In this document: in pieces, positions 27,201 to 36,583 of the stretch
Position numbering within the stretch: the first letter of the stretch is position 1
Layout of the letters: every line of letters begins with the position of its first letter
Assembly (NCBI GenBank): GCA_018821715.1
Contig: JAHJLN010000394.1
Span: 1-64,000 of the forward strand
Reading direction: 5' to 3'
DNA from: Pseudomonadota bacterium
GTDB taxonomy: Bacteria; Desulfobacterota; Desulfobacteria; Desulfobacterales; Desulfobacteraceae
DNA: 64,000 nt
Position numbers and translations under genes: made by a program
Notes under the pieces: model-generated
The model's input: only the letters and a program-made list of their open reading frames with translations
The model's database searches: none
Told to the model about the DNA's origin: nothing

Positions 27201-27379
27201 ATGAGATTATCTTATTATTCTTTATTATGTGTTTCAACAGCACTTCTGTTATTTATTGATAGTGAAAATAGCATTGCGACTATGAAGAAACCGTGAAGAT
27301 GGTGAATTATTTTAATACACAACCTCAATGTGAAATAGAAGCTTATGTATCTGTCCGGATATTTTTTTGTTTCATGCGC

Positions 27380-27385
27380 TTGACA
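27380..27385 (+). promoter_or_regulatory. -35 element (TTGACA) upstream of the TetR gene
   Basis: A perfect TTGACA. At 16-18 bases spacing the matching -10 would fall inside the palindrome at 27402-27418; no good TATAAT is visible there. The surrounding gap 27201-27472 otherwise holds no gene I can support. Confidence 0.35.
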
Positions 27386-27401
27386 ACCCATTAATTTTGT
27401 G

Positions 27402-27418
27402 AGTAAGTGTCACTTACT
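27402..27418 (+). promoter_or_regulatory. Palindromic operator for the TetR-family regulator
   Basis: AGTAAGTG-T-CACTTACT is a perfect 8+1+8 palindrome, 54 bases before the TetR start and just downstream of a TTGACA box. Its size, symmetry and place fit an autoregulatory TetR/AcrR operator controlling the regulator and the co-transcribed acyl-CoA synthetase. Binding itself is inferred. Confidence 0.6.
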
Positions 27419-27472
27419 ATTTTGAACAGGACTGCTTCAAGCAGGCAATAATTTTTTCAAAAAAGGCAATAG

Positions 27473-28066
27473 ATGAGGCACAAAGGAAAAACCAACCCTC
27501 CGGGCAGAATAAAAATCATGAGATCTTTTTCACGCCTTATGGGAGAAAAAGATTTTCATTCCATTACCACGGCTGAAATCGCCGGAAATGCCGAAGTGAC
27601 AGAAGGACTGATTTACAAGTATTTTAAAGACAAAAAAGATCTGTTATACCAGGTGTTAAACGAACATTTTTTTGAATTCCTGGCAAAAATTGAAAATCGC
27701 ATCGCCAATGAAAAAACCTGTGTCGAACAGCTTGAAGTTATAATTTTTTCAAGCCTTGAAAGCTATGCCGATAATCGAATTTTTTCAAAAATTTTATTGC
27801 TTGAGGTTCGCAATTCTTTGGATTTTTTCGATTCTTGCGCTTATACAATGGTTCGAAAATATTCGCGCACCATTCTTGAAATCATTGAAACCGGCATTAA
27901 AAACGGTGAGCTTAAACCGGATATTGATGCTTTGACATTGCGAAAGGTGATATTGGGGGCCATTGAGCATGCCTGCCTCGGGGAAATTATTTTTGGTAAG
28001 GAACTTGATATTGATGAGGTATCAACCGGAATTGCAAATATTGTATTCAATGGAGCAAAAGCATAA
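27473..28066 (+). CDS. TetR/AcrR-family transcriptional regulator
   Basis: A 197-aa regulator. The N-terminal helix-turn-helix is clear ('ITTAEIAGNAEVTEGLIYKY') and is followed by 'FKDKKDLLYQVL', the standard TetR start of the ligand domain. The C-terminal domain is all-helical and of unknown ligand. Its stop codon directly abuts the start of an acyl-CoA synthetase gene, so the inducer may be an acyl-CoA or related acid (inference). The palindrome at 27402-27418 is the likely target. Confidence 0.92.
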   Translation: MRHKGKTNPPGRIKIMRSFSRLMGEKDFHSITTAEIAGNAEVTEGLIYKYFKDKKDLLYQVLNEHFFEFLAKIENRIANEKTCVEQLEVIIFSSLESYADNRIFSKILLLEVRNSLDFFDSCAYTMVRKYSRTILEIIETGIKNGELKPDIDALTLRKVILGAIEHACLGEIIFGKELDIDEVSTGIANIVFNGAKA

Positions 28067-30271
28067 ATGAAACTGACTGACATTCAGGAACTGATCAATA
28101 AAAGATTGTTGTCACCATCAAAATCCATGGTTGAAGATGAGGCAAAAAAAATATTTAAATTGTTTCATATCCCGGTTGTGAAAGAAATTCGGGAATCAGA
28201 TGAAAGCCTGATACTTGCGGCCTGCAGGAAAACAGGATTTCCCGTGGTGTTAAAAGGCATGGGTAAAACCATCTTGCATAAGACAGAATCAGGCCTTGTG
28301 CGCGTGGGGTTGAACACTGAGGCTCAGGTCCTTGATGCGGTCAAGGAAATGAAAATATCTGCAAAAGAAAGGGTTGAAGCCTTTCTTATTCAGCCTGTGG
28401 TGGCCGGCAAAAGAGAATTTGTGGCCGGTATGTTCAAAGATCCCCAGTTCGGCCCGGTCATTTTATTTGGCCTGGGAGGGATATTGACCGAGGTACTCAA
28501 TGATGTTGTCTTTAAAATTGCACCTTTGAATGATGCAGATATGGAAGATATGTTTGAACAATTATCGTCTAAAACGCTTTTAAATGATTTCAGGGGTGAA
28601 AAAAAAGCTGATAAAGAAATCATTAAAATAATCCTCAAAGGGTTGTCAGATATCGCCCTTGCATACCCGGATATCAAAGAAATTGATATCAATCCTTTGA
28701 TTATTCAACCCGACGGATCTCCTGTCGCCGTGGACGGCTTGATAGTGCTGGAAGCGGTGAAAGAAAAAGAACAGATTGGGTATAAAATTGATTTGAATGT
28801 GCTGGGGTCCTGTTATTATCCAAAGTCTATCGCCTTTATCGGAGCATCTGCCACGCCGGGAAAATGGGGGCATATGCTGTTAACCAATACCTTGTCCCGG
28901 GAGTATAAGGGCATGGTTTACCTTGTAAATCCAAAGGGTGAAAAAATAACCGGTCGACGGGTGTATACATCCATAACCGAGATTGAGGAAGATGTCGAGC
29001 TTGCCGTGGTCACCATTCCGGCAAACCAGGTAATTGATCTGATACCGGGGCTGAAAAAGAAAAACGTCAAAGGCGTTTTGCTGATCACTTCCGGGTTCAG
29101 GGAGGTGGGACAAAAAGGAGCCGTATTAGAAAAAGAATTGATGAAAGCCGCCTATGAGGCAGGGATTCTGATCCTTGGACCCAATACCATGGGGGTGTGC
29201 AACCCCCATATTGATTTTTATTGCTGTGCTGCCCATGCCTATCCTTTGCCGGGCTCAACCGCCCTGGTCTGCCAGTCCGGAAATATGGGAACCCAGCTTC
29301 TGGCCTTTGCCGAGCAGCAGGATATTGGTATCCGGGCATTTTCAGGGTCGGGAAATGAAGCCATGGTCACCATTGAAGATTATATGGAAGCATTTGAGAT
29401 TGACGACCTGACAAGAACAGTGGTGCTGTATATTGAAAGCATAAAAGACGGATCAAGATTTTTTAAAAGCGCATCACGGGTGTCTACACAAAAGCCTGTG
29501 GTGGTGTTAAAAGGCGGCAGGACAAAAAAAGGGGAACGCGCCGCGTCAAGCCATACCGGTGCCATGGCCTCTGATTCAAAAGTGTTTGATGCCGCCTGCA
29601 GACAGGCAGGCATCATCCAGGTGGACCAGCCCATGGAACTTTTAGATCTGTCTGCCGTATTTTCATCCCTGCCCCTGCCAAAAGGAAACCGGGTGGCCAT
29701 CATGACCCTTGGGGGCGGCTGGGGGGTGATCACAACAGATCTTTGCGCAGAACACGGACTTGAAGTCCCTGAATTGTCACAGGATATCATTGAACGGCTT
29801 AACCGGATTCTGCCGCCCTTCTGGAGCCATGGAAATCCAGTTGATATTGTAGGGGAAGGTGATCCCAACATCCCCAAAACCTGCCTGGAAGAACTGCTCA
29901 AGTGGGATGGCTGTGATGCGGTTATTCACCTTGGTATTCATGGGAAAAGAGTGCTGGTCAACAGCATGCTCGAATCGGTGTGCAAAACAGATCCAGATAT
30001 TGACAGAGCAAAGGCCGAGCTTTTTAAGGATACGATCCTGAAATTTGAAGAAGAATATACGCAATATGTGATCAAATTAACGCAAAAATATGAAAAACCG
30101 GTCTTAGGGGTGAGCCTTTTGACCGATGAAATCAGTAGAACCCTTTACAGGCTGGAAGGATATGAATATAAAAGTGTGTTTTTCCCTTCCCCTGAAAGGG
30201 CGGTAAAAGCACTTTGGGGGATGTGTCAGTATAATGACTGGCGCAAAAGCCACTCAAAAGGGGCCTTGTAA
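28067..30271 (+). CDS. Acyl-CoA synthetase, NDP-forming (ATP-grasp and CoA-binding fusion)
   Basis: A 734-aa protein of the acetate-CoA ligase (ADP-forming)/succinyl-CoA-synthetase-like group. The order is an ATP-grasp domain first (residues about 1-235, 'GFPVVLKGMGKTILHKT', 'EIDINPLIIQPDG'), then a CoA-binding Rossmann domain ('SIAFIGASATPGKWG') and the ligase-CoA domains with 'AASSHTGAMASDSKVF'. This beta-then-alpha order is the reverse of the common fused form. It converts an acyl-CoA to acid plus ATP, or the reverse; the acyl specificity is unknown. It is co-transcribed with the TetR gene. Confidence 0.9.
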   Translation: MKLTDIQELINKRLLSPSKSMVEDEAKKIFKLFHIPVVKEIRESDESLILAACRKTGFPVVLKGMGKTILHKTESGLVRVGLNTEAQVLDAVKEMKISAKERVEAFLIQPVVAGKREFVAGMFKDPQFGPVILFGLGGILTEVLNDVVFKIAPLNDADMEDMFEQLSSKTLLNDFRGEKKADKEIIKIILKGLSDIALAYPDIKEIDINPLIIQPDGSPVAVDGLIVLEAVKEKEQIGYKIDLNVLGSCYYPKSIAFIGASATPGKWGHMLLTNTLSREYKGMVYLVNPKGEKITGRRVYTSITEIEEDVELAVVTIPANQVIDLIPGLKKKNVKGVLLITSGFREVGQKGAVLEKELMKAAYEAGILILGPNTMGVCNPHIDFYCCAAHAYPLPGSTALVCQSGNMGTQLLAFAEQQDIGIRAFSGSGNEAMVTIEDYMEAFEIDDLTRTVVLYIESIKDGSRFFKSASRVSTQKPVVVLKGGRTKKGERAASSHTGAMASDSKVFDAACRQAGIIQVDQPMELLDLSAVFSSLPLPKGNRVAIMTLGGGWGVITTDLCAEHGLEVPELSQDIIERLNRILPPFWSHGNPVDIVGEGDPNIPKTCLEELLKWDGCDAVIHLGIHGKRVLVNSMLESVCKTDPDIDRAKAELFKDTILKFEEEYTQYVIKLTQKYEKPVLGVSLLTDEISRTLYRLEGYEYKSVFFPSPERAVKALWGMCQYNDWRKSHSKGAL

Positions 30272-30360
30272 CTTGGCCGGTTTTATTTTAGAATTATTAA
30301 ACTGTTTTAAACTGATATCTGCTGATTGAATATGAATCATTTACTTTAGGAGAAAAGAAA

Positions 30361-31152
30361 ATGCAACCCAGAGTGACAACAGCTACACTGATGAAAATGA
30401 AACAGGAAGGACAAAAGATTACAGCTTTAACCGCATATGATTATCCCTTTGCCAGCATGCTGGATCAGGCAGGAATTGAAATTGTTCTGGTGGGAGATTC
30501 TCTTGGCATGGTGGTCCAGGGAAAAGAAAATACACTGCCGGTTACCATGGATGAAGCAATCTACCATACTTCCATGGTATCAAGGGCTTGCAGGTTTTCC
30601 ATGGTCGTGGGCGACATGCCGTTTATGTCGTATCAGGGGTCCCTTGACAAGGCCATTGAAAATGCAGGAAGATTTTTAAAGGAAGCAGGGGCTTCAGCCG
30701 TTAAGCTTGAAGGCGGTGCAGATGTCTGCCCTGTGATTGCTGCCCTTGCAAAGGCGGGTATTCCGGTCCAGGCCCATATCGGCCTGACCCCACAGTCTGT
30801 TCACCAGATGGGCGGATTTAAAGTTCAAAGGGATGAAGACAGGCTTTTAAAAGATGCCAGAGATGTTCAGACAGCCGGCGCTTTTTCCGTTGTTTTAGAG
30901 GGGATTCCTTCAACGATTTCCGCAAAGATCACCAAAGAGCTTCAAATTCCCACCATAGGCATTGGTGCAGGCGTTGAATGTGATGGCCAGATCCTTGTTC
31001 TCCATGACATGATCGGCATCAATGACCGGTTTTTGCCCAAGTTTGTAAAAAAATATGCTGATCTTGCAGGCGTTGCAAAACAGGGCCTTGAAAAATATAT
31101 AAAAGAAGTAAAGGCTGGGGAATTCCCCTCAAAAGAATATGAATACAAATAA
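30361..31152 (+). CDS. panB: 3-methyl-2-oxobutanoate hydroxymethyltransferase
   Basis: First enzyme of pantothenate synthesis; adds a hydroxymethyl group from methylene-tetrahydrofolate to ketoisovalerate. It is 263 aa, full family length, with '[18 protein letters not shown]', '[12 protein letters not shown]' and '[13 protein letters not shown]'. The start at 30361 follows AGGAGAAAAG. It is separated from the acyl-CoA synthetase by an 89-base AT-rich gap that may hold a promoter. The next gene overlaps by 14 bases. Confidence 0.96.
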   Translation: MQPRVTTATLMKMKQEGQKITALTAYDYPFASMLDQAGIEIVLVGDSLGMVVQGKENTLPVTMDEAIYHTSMVSRACRFSMVVGDMPFMSYQGSLDKAIENAGRFLKEAGASAVKLEGGADVCPVIAALAKAGIPVQAHIGLTPQSVHQMGGFKVQRDEDRLLKDARDVQTAGAFSVVLEGIPSTISAKITKELQIPTIGIGAGVECDGQILVLHDMIGINDRFLPKFVKKYADLAGVAKQGLEKYIKEVKAGEFPSKEYEYK

Positions 31153-32029
31153 GAAATACTTACAATTTTGTATCATCGGGTGCGGCAGGCTGGGCATATC
31201 CCTTGCCGCATTCCTTTCAAAGCAGGGGTTTATCCCAAAAGCCTTTTCAAGCAAAAGCCCAACATCTGCTCAAAAAGCAGTTGAACTTATCGGCAAAGGG
31301 CAAGTGTATGAAAACCCTTTAGATGCTGTAAAGGCCTGTAACCTTGTCTTTATTACCACGCCGGATACCCGTATTGAACTTGTGTGTAAAACCATTGCCA
31401 AACAAGGCGGGTTTAACAGTGATTCCGTAGTGTACCACCTATCCGGTGCCTTATCTTCATGCATACTTGTTTCGGCGAAAAATAACGGGGCAAGTGTGGG
31501 TTCCATTCATCCGTTGCAGGCGTTTGCACCCTATGAAGAAGGCGAGGATTCACCGTTTAAAGGCATTAATATGTCCATTGAAGGGGATGATAAAGCCATC
31601 AAGCTTGGAAAAGAGATTGTGAATGCATTAAAGGCCAATTCATTTACCATCCCGACCCATGCAAAAACGGTTTACCATGCCGCTGCTGTTGTGGCATCAA
31701 ACTATCTGGTGACGCTGGAACACTTTGCCCTTGAACTGCTTAAACAGGCAAATCTGTCCGAGGAAAATGCCTATGAAATCTTAGAACCGCTGATTATGGG
31801 AACCTTGAACAATATCAAGGCCAGAGGCTGTACAAATGCGCTCACAGGCCCGGTGGCCCGCGGAGATGATGAGATTGTGTTAAGACATTTATCTGACATT
31901 GATAAAAAATTGCCGCACTTCTCCGATCTTTACCGGCTGCTGGGAAAACACACCCTTGATCTTGCCACCCAAAGAGGTGAAATCAGTGATGATGCCCAGC
32001 AAAAGCTTGCAAACCTGTTTAAATTTTAA
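31139..32029 (+). CDS. DUF2520/Rossmann-like NAD(P)-binding oxidoreductase
   Basis: A 296-aa protein with an N-terminal dinucleotide-binding motif 'GCGRLG', an F420/NADP-oxidoreductase-like fold and a helical C-terminal DUF2520 domain. Its overlap with panB suggests a pantothenate-pathway role. No panE is seen here, and a ketopantoate reductase function is a plausible inference, not shown. It ends 11 bases inside the convergent M16C gene. Confidence 0.85.
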   Translation: MNTNKKYLQFCIIGCGRLGISLAAFLSKQGFIPKAFSSKSPTSAQKAVELIGKGQVYENPLDAVKACNLVFITTPDTRIELVCKTIAKQGGFNSDSVVYHLSGALSSCILVSAKNNGASVGSIHPLQAFAPYEEGEDSPFKGINMSIEGDDKAIKLGKEIVNALKANSFTIPTHAKTVYHAAAVVASNYLVTLEHFALELLKQANLSEENAYEILEPLIMGTLNNIKARGCTNALTGPVARGDDEIVLRHLSDIDKKLPHFSDLYRLLGKHTLDLATQRGEISDDAQQKLANLFKF

Positions 32030-35000
32030 ACAGGTTTAATTGTTTTCCTTGATCTGCAAGCTTAAGGTTTGCTTCATCAAGGTTTGCTTTGCTTGATATG
32101 ACGGCAGTCCCTTTCAGGGCCTCATCAATGGTGAAATATGTTTGAGCAATATCCTGAATTCTTTTTTTATCCAGTTGCAGCAGAGAATCCTTGAACTTTT
32201 GACGGATGTCATCGTCCAGTTTGGTGATATCCCTGTAAAAGGCTTTCATGGCCGCAGGTCCCGGAGTTTCAGGCTTGTCTATTTCAGAACAGACCTGGAG
32301 GATGGCTTCCTTAATATCGGTTGGGGTATAGTCTCCTGCGGTAATAAAATCACAGGCGGTTTTATAGACATCCAGGGTTCTTTGGATATGGGGATCTCTG
32401 TATGATCCGAATGAAAAAAGTCCCTCTTCAGTGTTATACATGGCAAAGCCGCCGTATGCCCCGCCCTTCTCCCTGACTTCACGGTGAAGATACAAAGATC
32501 TGAGAAGTTTGCTGATCACGGCCAGGCCCGGAGAATCTTTGTGGTTGATCCGAACGGTTTTAAAGGACTGTCCCACAAAAGACACAGAGGTATTGGTATA
32601 CCATCCCTCATAGGGCAGGTCTTTAGCAAAGGATATCTCCGGGGTAAAAAAAGACTGCTGGGTGTCATTTGAAAGATGGTCATGGATGGTTTTTATCTTT
32701 TTATCCGCACTGACAAGTGACTTTTTGCCGCCAATCACAGCAGGCTTAATATTTCCTTTTTTAAAAACAGACCGGGCGATCCGGATCAGTTTTTTTGACA
32801 GGGCTTCAAGGCTTTCATTTTTATTGTCCATTGTATTGATTTGTTCGGTAATCTTTTTGATGAGCTGATACTGGGCCACTCCATGCCAGAGCTCATTAAT
32901 ATACGAGGGTTTTGAAAGATGCCTGGAGGCAAGAGAGATGGCATACCTGTGTCCGGTTGAAACAATGGAGGCTTCCATCCCGGCCTGGTATTGCAACAAA
33001 AGATTTTTCAGCCTTTCAAAATCCATAAAGCTGTAGTCTTCAATAAATTCTTTTATTAAATCAAACAGTTTTTCAATATTGCGATCCAGCGCCTTTCCCT
33101 GAAGGGCAAGAAACGAATGGGACTCAGCCTCTTTTGAGAAGTAAGACCCTGAAAACGGAGAAAAGGATACCCCACCGGTATATAGATCCATGAACTCAGC
33201 TATTTTGTCATAGGATCTTTTTTTTGTACCGCTGTTGGTAAAGGCCTGGCAAAAAAAAGGAACCAGGCCGAACAAATCGGGCGGGATACTGCCTGCACCC
33301 ACGGGGCAGGTAAAATACAGGATTCCAGAAGTCGCCTTATTATAACAGGTGGAAAGTGTAACATTTTTGATCGTATCCGGTTTTATCATTTCAATTTCAG
33401 ACGGTACGTCAATCAGATCCAGGGTCGGCAGAACCGAGACATCTTCTTGCTTTTCCTGAAGCGCCTCAAGAGCTTTGGCATCTTTTTCGATCTTTTCAAG
33501 ATCTTTTTGGGTCATTTGTTTTAAAAGATTTTTGAGTTCTTTTTTTGTCTCTTCAACCTGTTTTTGTTCAAGGTTAGTATCCGGTTCAAGGATGAAAAGG
33601 ACCCTGTGGGGATTTTCAAGAAAATAATGTCTTAGTTTGTTTTCAAGAAACCCCTCTTTCTTCAACTTTTCTTTAAGGGTATTAAGATCCTCATCAATAT
33701 TAATACACAAGACAGGATCTCCGTCATGGATAACCGTACCGGCAACAGAGAGAAGCAATTTCATGCCGAATGGATACGGGGTGTTGGTAATTTCTTTTCT
33801 GTGAAATTCTATCTGATGGATGGCAGACGCAATCAGATCTTTCTCAATTCCTTTATCTGCAATCTCTTTAATGGTTGAAAAGATAAGGGCCTCAACTTTT
33901 TCAACAGAATCCCTGGCAATGTCTTTTAACCCGCAGGAAAACATGGTGTCCCGGTTGTCCGGGTCAAATCCTGTTGAATCAGATAAGGCTGATCCTAAGG
34001 ACGAATCAATCAACGCTTTTCTTAAGGGGGAAGCTGAGTTGCCCAGAAGAATCTGTTCTAAAATAGTGAGAACAAGAATTTCAAAAGAATCTTTCACATC
34101 GCAGGTCAGCCAGGCCACACACGCCTGGTATTTCTTTGATATGTCATCCGGGTCTGAGTAAGCATAGGATTGTGTTACGGTTCTTGGCGTGTTCCATCGG
34201 GGTTGGGACGGGACTTTTGAATCAATGGTAATCTTTTCAAATTCATTGAGGGCTTTTTCATTGATAAACAAAAGGGTTTCTTCAAGCGGCAAATTGCCAT
34301 AGGTATAAAAATAAGCGTTAGAAGGGTGATAATACCTGGCATGAAAATCTTTCAGGTCTTTCCAGGTAAGGGTCGGGATGTCGGCGGGTTCGCCGCCTGA
34401 ATTATTACGATACGTCGTATCCGGATAGAGGGCTGAAAGCAGGGATCTTCCCATCACCTGTCCGGGAGAGGACATGGCGCCTTTCATCTCGTTGTAGACA
34501 ACCCCTTTGTATTCAAGTTCAATATCCTTATCTTTGCTTTTTATGATTTCCAGGCGATGCCCCTCTTGTTTGAAGCTCAATTCGTCAATCCTTGGGAAAA
34601 AGGCAGCATCAAGGTAGACATTCATCAAGTTGAAATAATCTTTGGGATTTTGAGTGGAAAAGGGATACATGGTCCAGTCAGAGGCTGTAAAGGCATTCAT
34701 AAACGTAGACAGGCTTCTTTTGATCATTGAAAAAAACGGATCCCGGACATTGAACTTTTTTGAGCCGCATAAAACAGTGTGCTCAAGAATATGGGCCACA
34801 CCCGAGGAGTCCGTGGGCACGGTTCTGAAAAATACGCCAAACGTATTTTCCTTGTCCTTGCTTAAGATATGGATGTGCTTGGCACAAGTTTTAACATGCT
34901 CAAGTTGAATCATACTGGAATCAATATTTTCAAGCGCTGTAATTTTCTTTATAAGATACCCGCAAAGCTCCTGTCCCGGTTTAAATGAAATCTTTTCCAT
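32019..35000 (-). CDS. M16C zinc metallopeptidase (presequence protease/insulinase type)
   Basis: A 993-aa peptidase of the PreP group. The zinc motif is His70-Ile-Leu-Glu73-His74 ('HILEHTVLCGS'), and the 'NAFTASDWTMYPFST' stretch, the M16C-associated middle domain and a long Glu/Lys-rich helical linker near residues 480-520 are typical. No signal peptide, so probably cytosolic degradation of free peptides. It is unrelated in position to the M16 lipoprotein of the RiPP-like block. Its end overlaps the convergent DUF2520 gene. Confidence 0.92.
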   Translation of the reverse strand: MEKISFKPGQELCGYLIKKITALENIDSSMIQLEHVKTCAKHIHILSKDKENTFGVFFRTVPTDSSGVAHILEHTVLCGSKKFNVRDPFFSMIKRSLSTFMNAFTASDWTMYPFSTQNPKDYFNLMNVYLDAAFFPRIDELSFKQEGHRLEIIKSKDKDIELEYKGVVYNEMKGAMSSPGQVMGRSLLSALYPDTTYRNNSGGEPADIPTLTWKDLKDFHARYYHPSNAYFYTYGNLPLEETLLFINEKALNEFEKITIDSKVPSQPRWNTPRTVTQSYAYSDPDDISKKYQACVAWLTCDVKDSFEILVLTILEQILLGNSASPLRKALIDSSLGSALSDSTGFDPDNRDTMFSCGLKDIARDSVEKVEALIFSTIKEIADKGIEKDLIASAIHQIEFHRKEITNTPYPFGMKLLLSVAGTVIHDGDPVLCINIDEDLNTLKEKLKKEGFLENKLRHYFLENPHRVLFILEPDTNLEQKQVEETKKELKNLLKQMTQKDLEKIEKDAKALEALQEKQEDVSVLPTLDLIDVPSEIEMIKPDTIKNVTLSTCYNKATSGILYFTCPVGAGSIPPDLFGLVPFFCQAFTNSGTKKRSYDKIAEFMDLYTGGVSFSPFSGSYFSKEAESHSFLALQGKALDRNIEKLFDLIKEFIEDYSFMDFERLKNLLLQYQAGMEASIVSTGHRYAISLASRHLSKPSYINELWHGVAQYQLIKKITEQINTMDNKNESLEALSKKLIRIARSVFKKGNIKPAVIGGKKSLVSADKKIKTIHDHLSNDTQQSFFTPEISFAKDLPYEGWYTNTSVSFVGQSFKTVRINHKDSPGLAVISKLLRSLYLHREVREKGGAYGGFAMYNTEEGLFSFGSYRDPHIQRTLDVYKTACDFITAGDYTPTDIKEAILQVCSEIDKPETPGPAAMKAFYRDITKLDDDIRQKFKDSLLQLDKKRIQDIAQTYFTIDEALKGTAVISSKANLDEANLKLADQGKQLNLFKI

Positions 35001-35016
35001 ATAACTTATTTTTCCT

Positions 35017-35379
35017 TTACGCTATTTTGTAGATGCCCCGCTTAACCCGTTTAATTCTCTTGATTTTGTCCAGCCGGAAAATGATATTTCTCAGTTTTTT
35101 ATCATCAAATCCAGTAGCCGTCTGGATGGTTTTAAAGTTTGTACCCTTGGGGTGATTGGCAATCACATCAAGAACGACGGAAGATGCACTTTTCCGCCTG
35201 GCAGTCGGCCGCGGCCGCTCTTTTTTAGCTGCCGGCTTTTTCTGATAAAGCAATTGTTCAAGCTTGTCAAGCCTGCCGTGTAAAAAACTTAGGTCCTCTC
35301 TTGTGGGAATATCGAGCCGGTTTAACAACATTTTTATAAAACTTTCCCAATTGGTCCCATGTTCTGGTTTTTCTATCAT
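35017..35379 (-). CDS. Small coiled-coil and winged-helix protein
   Basis: A 120-aa protein. The N-terminal part ('LDKLEQLLYQKK') is a short amphipathic coil, followed by a basic Lys/Arg/Pro linker reminiscent of histone-like tails and a C-terminal winged-helix-like domain ('NFKTIQTATGFDDKKLRNII') ending in a very basic wing. The start is the ATG at 35379, preceded by GGGAGG at good spacing; the frame is open farther upstream but without support. It is likely a DNA-binding protein. It lies 16 bases upstream of the M16C gene on the same strand. Confidence 0.78.
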   Translation of the reverse strand: MIEKPEHGTNWESFIKMLLNRLDIPTREDLSFLHGRLDKLEQLLYQKKPAAKKERPRPTARRKSASSVVLDVIANHPKGTNFKTIQTATGFDDKKLRNIIFRLDKIKRIKRVKRGIYKIA

Positions 35380-35731
35380 GATACGCCTCCCAATGAAAAG
35401 GTTAATTGTTGATAGATTAAAGATATATAAAATACCAACGCAACTTGGTTGATATAGTGACAAAGAAAAACAGGTAAAGAAAAAACTGCAAAAAACAGCC
35501 TGATATGTATTGAATATTGAATCTATTATCTTATTGAAGTATATATATCATAACTACTTGCACAGGTAAAGAAAGTCAAGTAGTAATTTTTTGTGAGATT
35601 TGGTTAAAAAAATGGGTAAAAAAAACTGGCACTCCATGTTAAGAAAGCAACCCGGCTGATCTTTCAGGGACCTGTGTGAGTAATCCGTTTACAGTGGTTA
35701 TTTTCTGTAAAACTAAAAAAAAGGCTGTTGC
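35380..35731. other. 352-base intergenic region between divergent genes
   Basis: AT-rich and without a gene I can support. It separates the minus-strand winged-helix gene from rsmA and must hold promoters for both directions. A weak candidate for rsmA is TTGCAC (35558-35563) with TAGTAA 17 bases downstream. A short inverted repeat ACCAA-CGCAAC-TTGGT lies near 35433-35449. No structured RNA is apparent by eye. Confidence 0.5.
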
Positions 35732-36571
35732 ATGACACATCCCGGACAATTGTTAAAACAAAATAATTTGTATGCCGGCAAAGAACTGGGGCAAAATTTT
35801 CTCTCAAATCCCGGTACAGCAAGAATGATTGTTGAAAAAACCGGAATATCAAAAGATACCAGGGTTTTGGAAATTGGATCAGGTCTGGGCGCGCTGACCA
35901 TTCCCATTGCAAAAATCGTAACCCGGGTGACGGCTGTTGAAAAAGATTCCCGTCTTATCCCCCTTTTGCAGCAGGAACTTGATAACCAGAATTTGCAAAA
36001 CGTAGACATCATCAATAAAGATGTGCTGAAAATTGATTTAGCAGAGCTTTCCAAAGATAAAAAACTTGTGGTCATTGGAAATCTTCCTTATAATATTTCA
36101 TCGCAAATTTTATTCAAACTGGTTGAAGAACGAAATAGTATTGAAAAGGCTTTTTTGATGTTTCAAAAAGAACTGGCAAAGAGAATTATTGCCCCGCCCG
36201 GGGGAAGAGATTACTCAAGGCTGTCGGCCGTGGTTCAATATGCGGCTGATATCAGTTTTGTCGCAACCATAGGGCCTGCATCGTTTTTTCCAAAACCTGA
36301 AGTGGATTCAACTATCTTAAAATTCAATTTTTTTGAAACCAGAGCGTTTAATCAAGAACAGGAAAAGGTGTTGTTCAATGTCATTAAGGCCGCTTTTTCA
36401 AAACGAAGAAAATCCTTAAAAAACTCCATGACCGGCGGTGAATTTGACTATACAAAACAGTTTGTTGTTCAGGTATTGGAATTGGCAGGCATTGATGATC
36501 AAAGGCGAGCAGAAACACTGACAGTGGATGAGTTCAAGTCTCTGGCCCTGGCTGTATGGGAAACACTCTAA
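35732..36571 (+). CDS. rsmA: 16S rRNA (adenine1518/1519-N6)-dimethyltransferase
   Basis: Methylates two adjacent adenines near the 3' end of 16S rRNA during 30S maturation (KsgA). It is 279 aa with the SAM motif 'VLEIGSGLGALT', 'LGQNFLSNPGTA' at the N-terminus, catalytic 'NLPYNIS' and 'FPKPEVDSTIL'. It starts at 35732 and is followed 12 bases later by an HD-GYP-type gene. Confidence 0.96.
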   Translation: MTHPGQLLKQNNLYAGKELGQNFLSNPGTARMIVEKTGISKDTRVLEIGSGLGALTIPIAKIVTRVTAVEKDSRLIPLLQQELDNQNLQNVDIINKDVLKIDLAELSKDKKLVVIGNLPYNISSQILFKLVEERNSIEKAFLMFQKELAKRIIAPPGGRDYSRLSAVVQYAADISFVATIGPASFFPKPEVDSTILKFNFFETRAFNQEQEKVLFNVIKAAFSKRRKSLKNSMTGGEFDYTKQFVVQVLELAGIDDQRRAETLTVDEFKSLALAVWETL

Positions 36572-36583
36572 AGGGAAAAAATA

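Noticed and set aside
27099-27296. Plus-strand frame of 65 codons in the gap before the TetR gene.
   Set aside because: It overlaps the kinase start, has no good RBS and its composition does not look like a conserved protein.
32019-35000. M16C peptidase as part of the RiPP-like system.
   Set aside because: It is 7 kb beyond the block, on the opposite strand, with housekeeping neighbours and PreP-type features.
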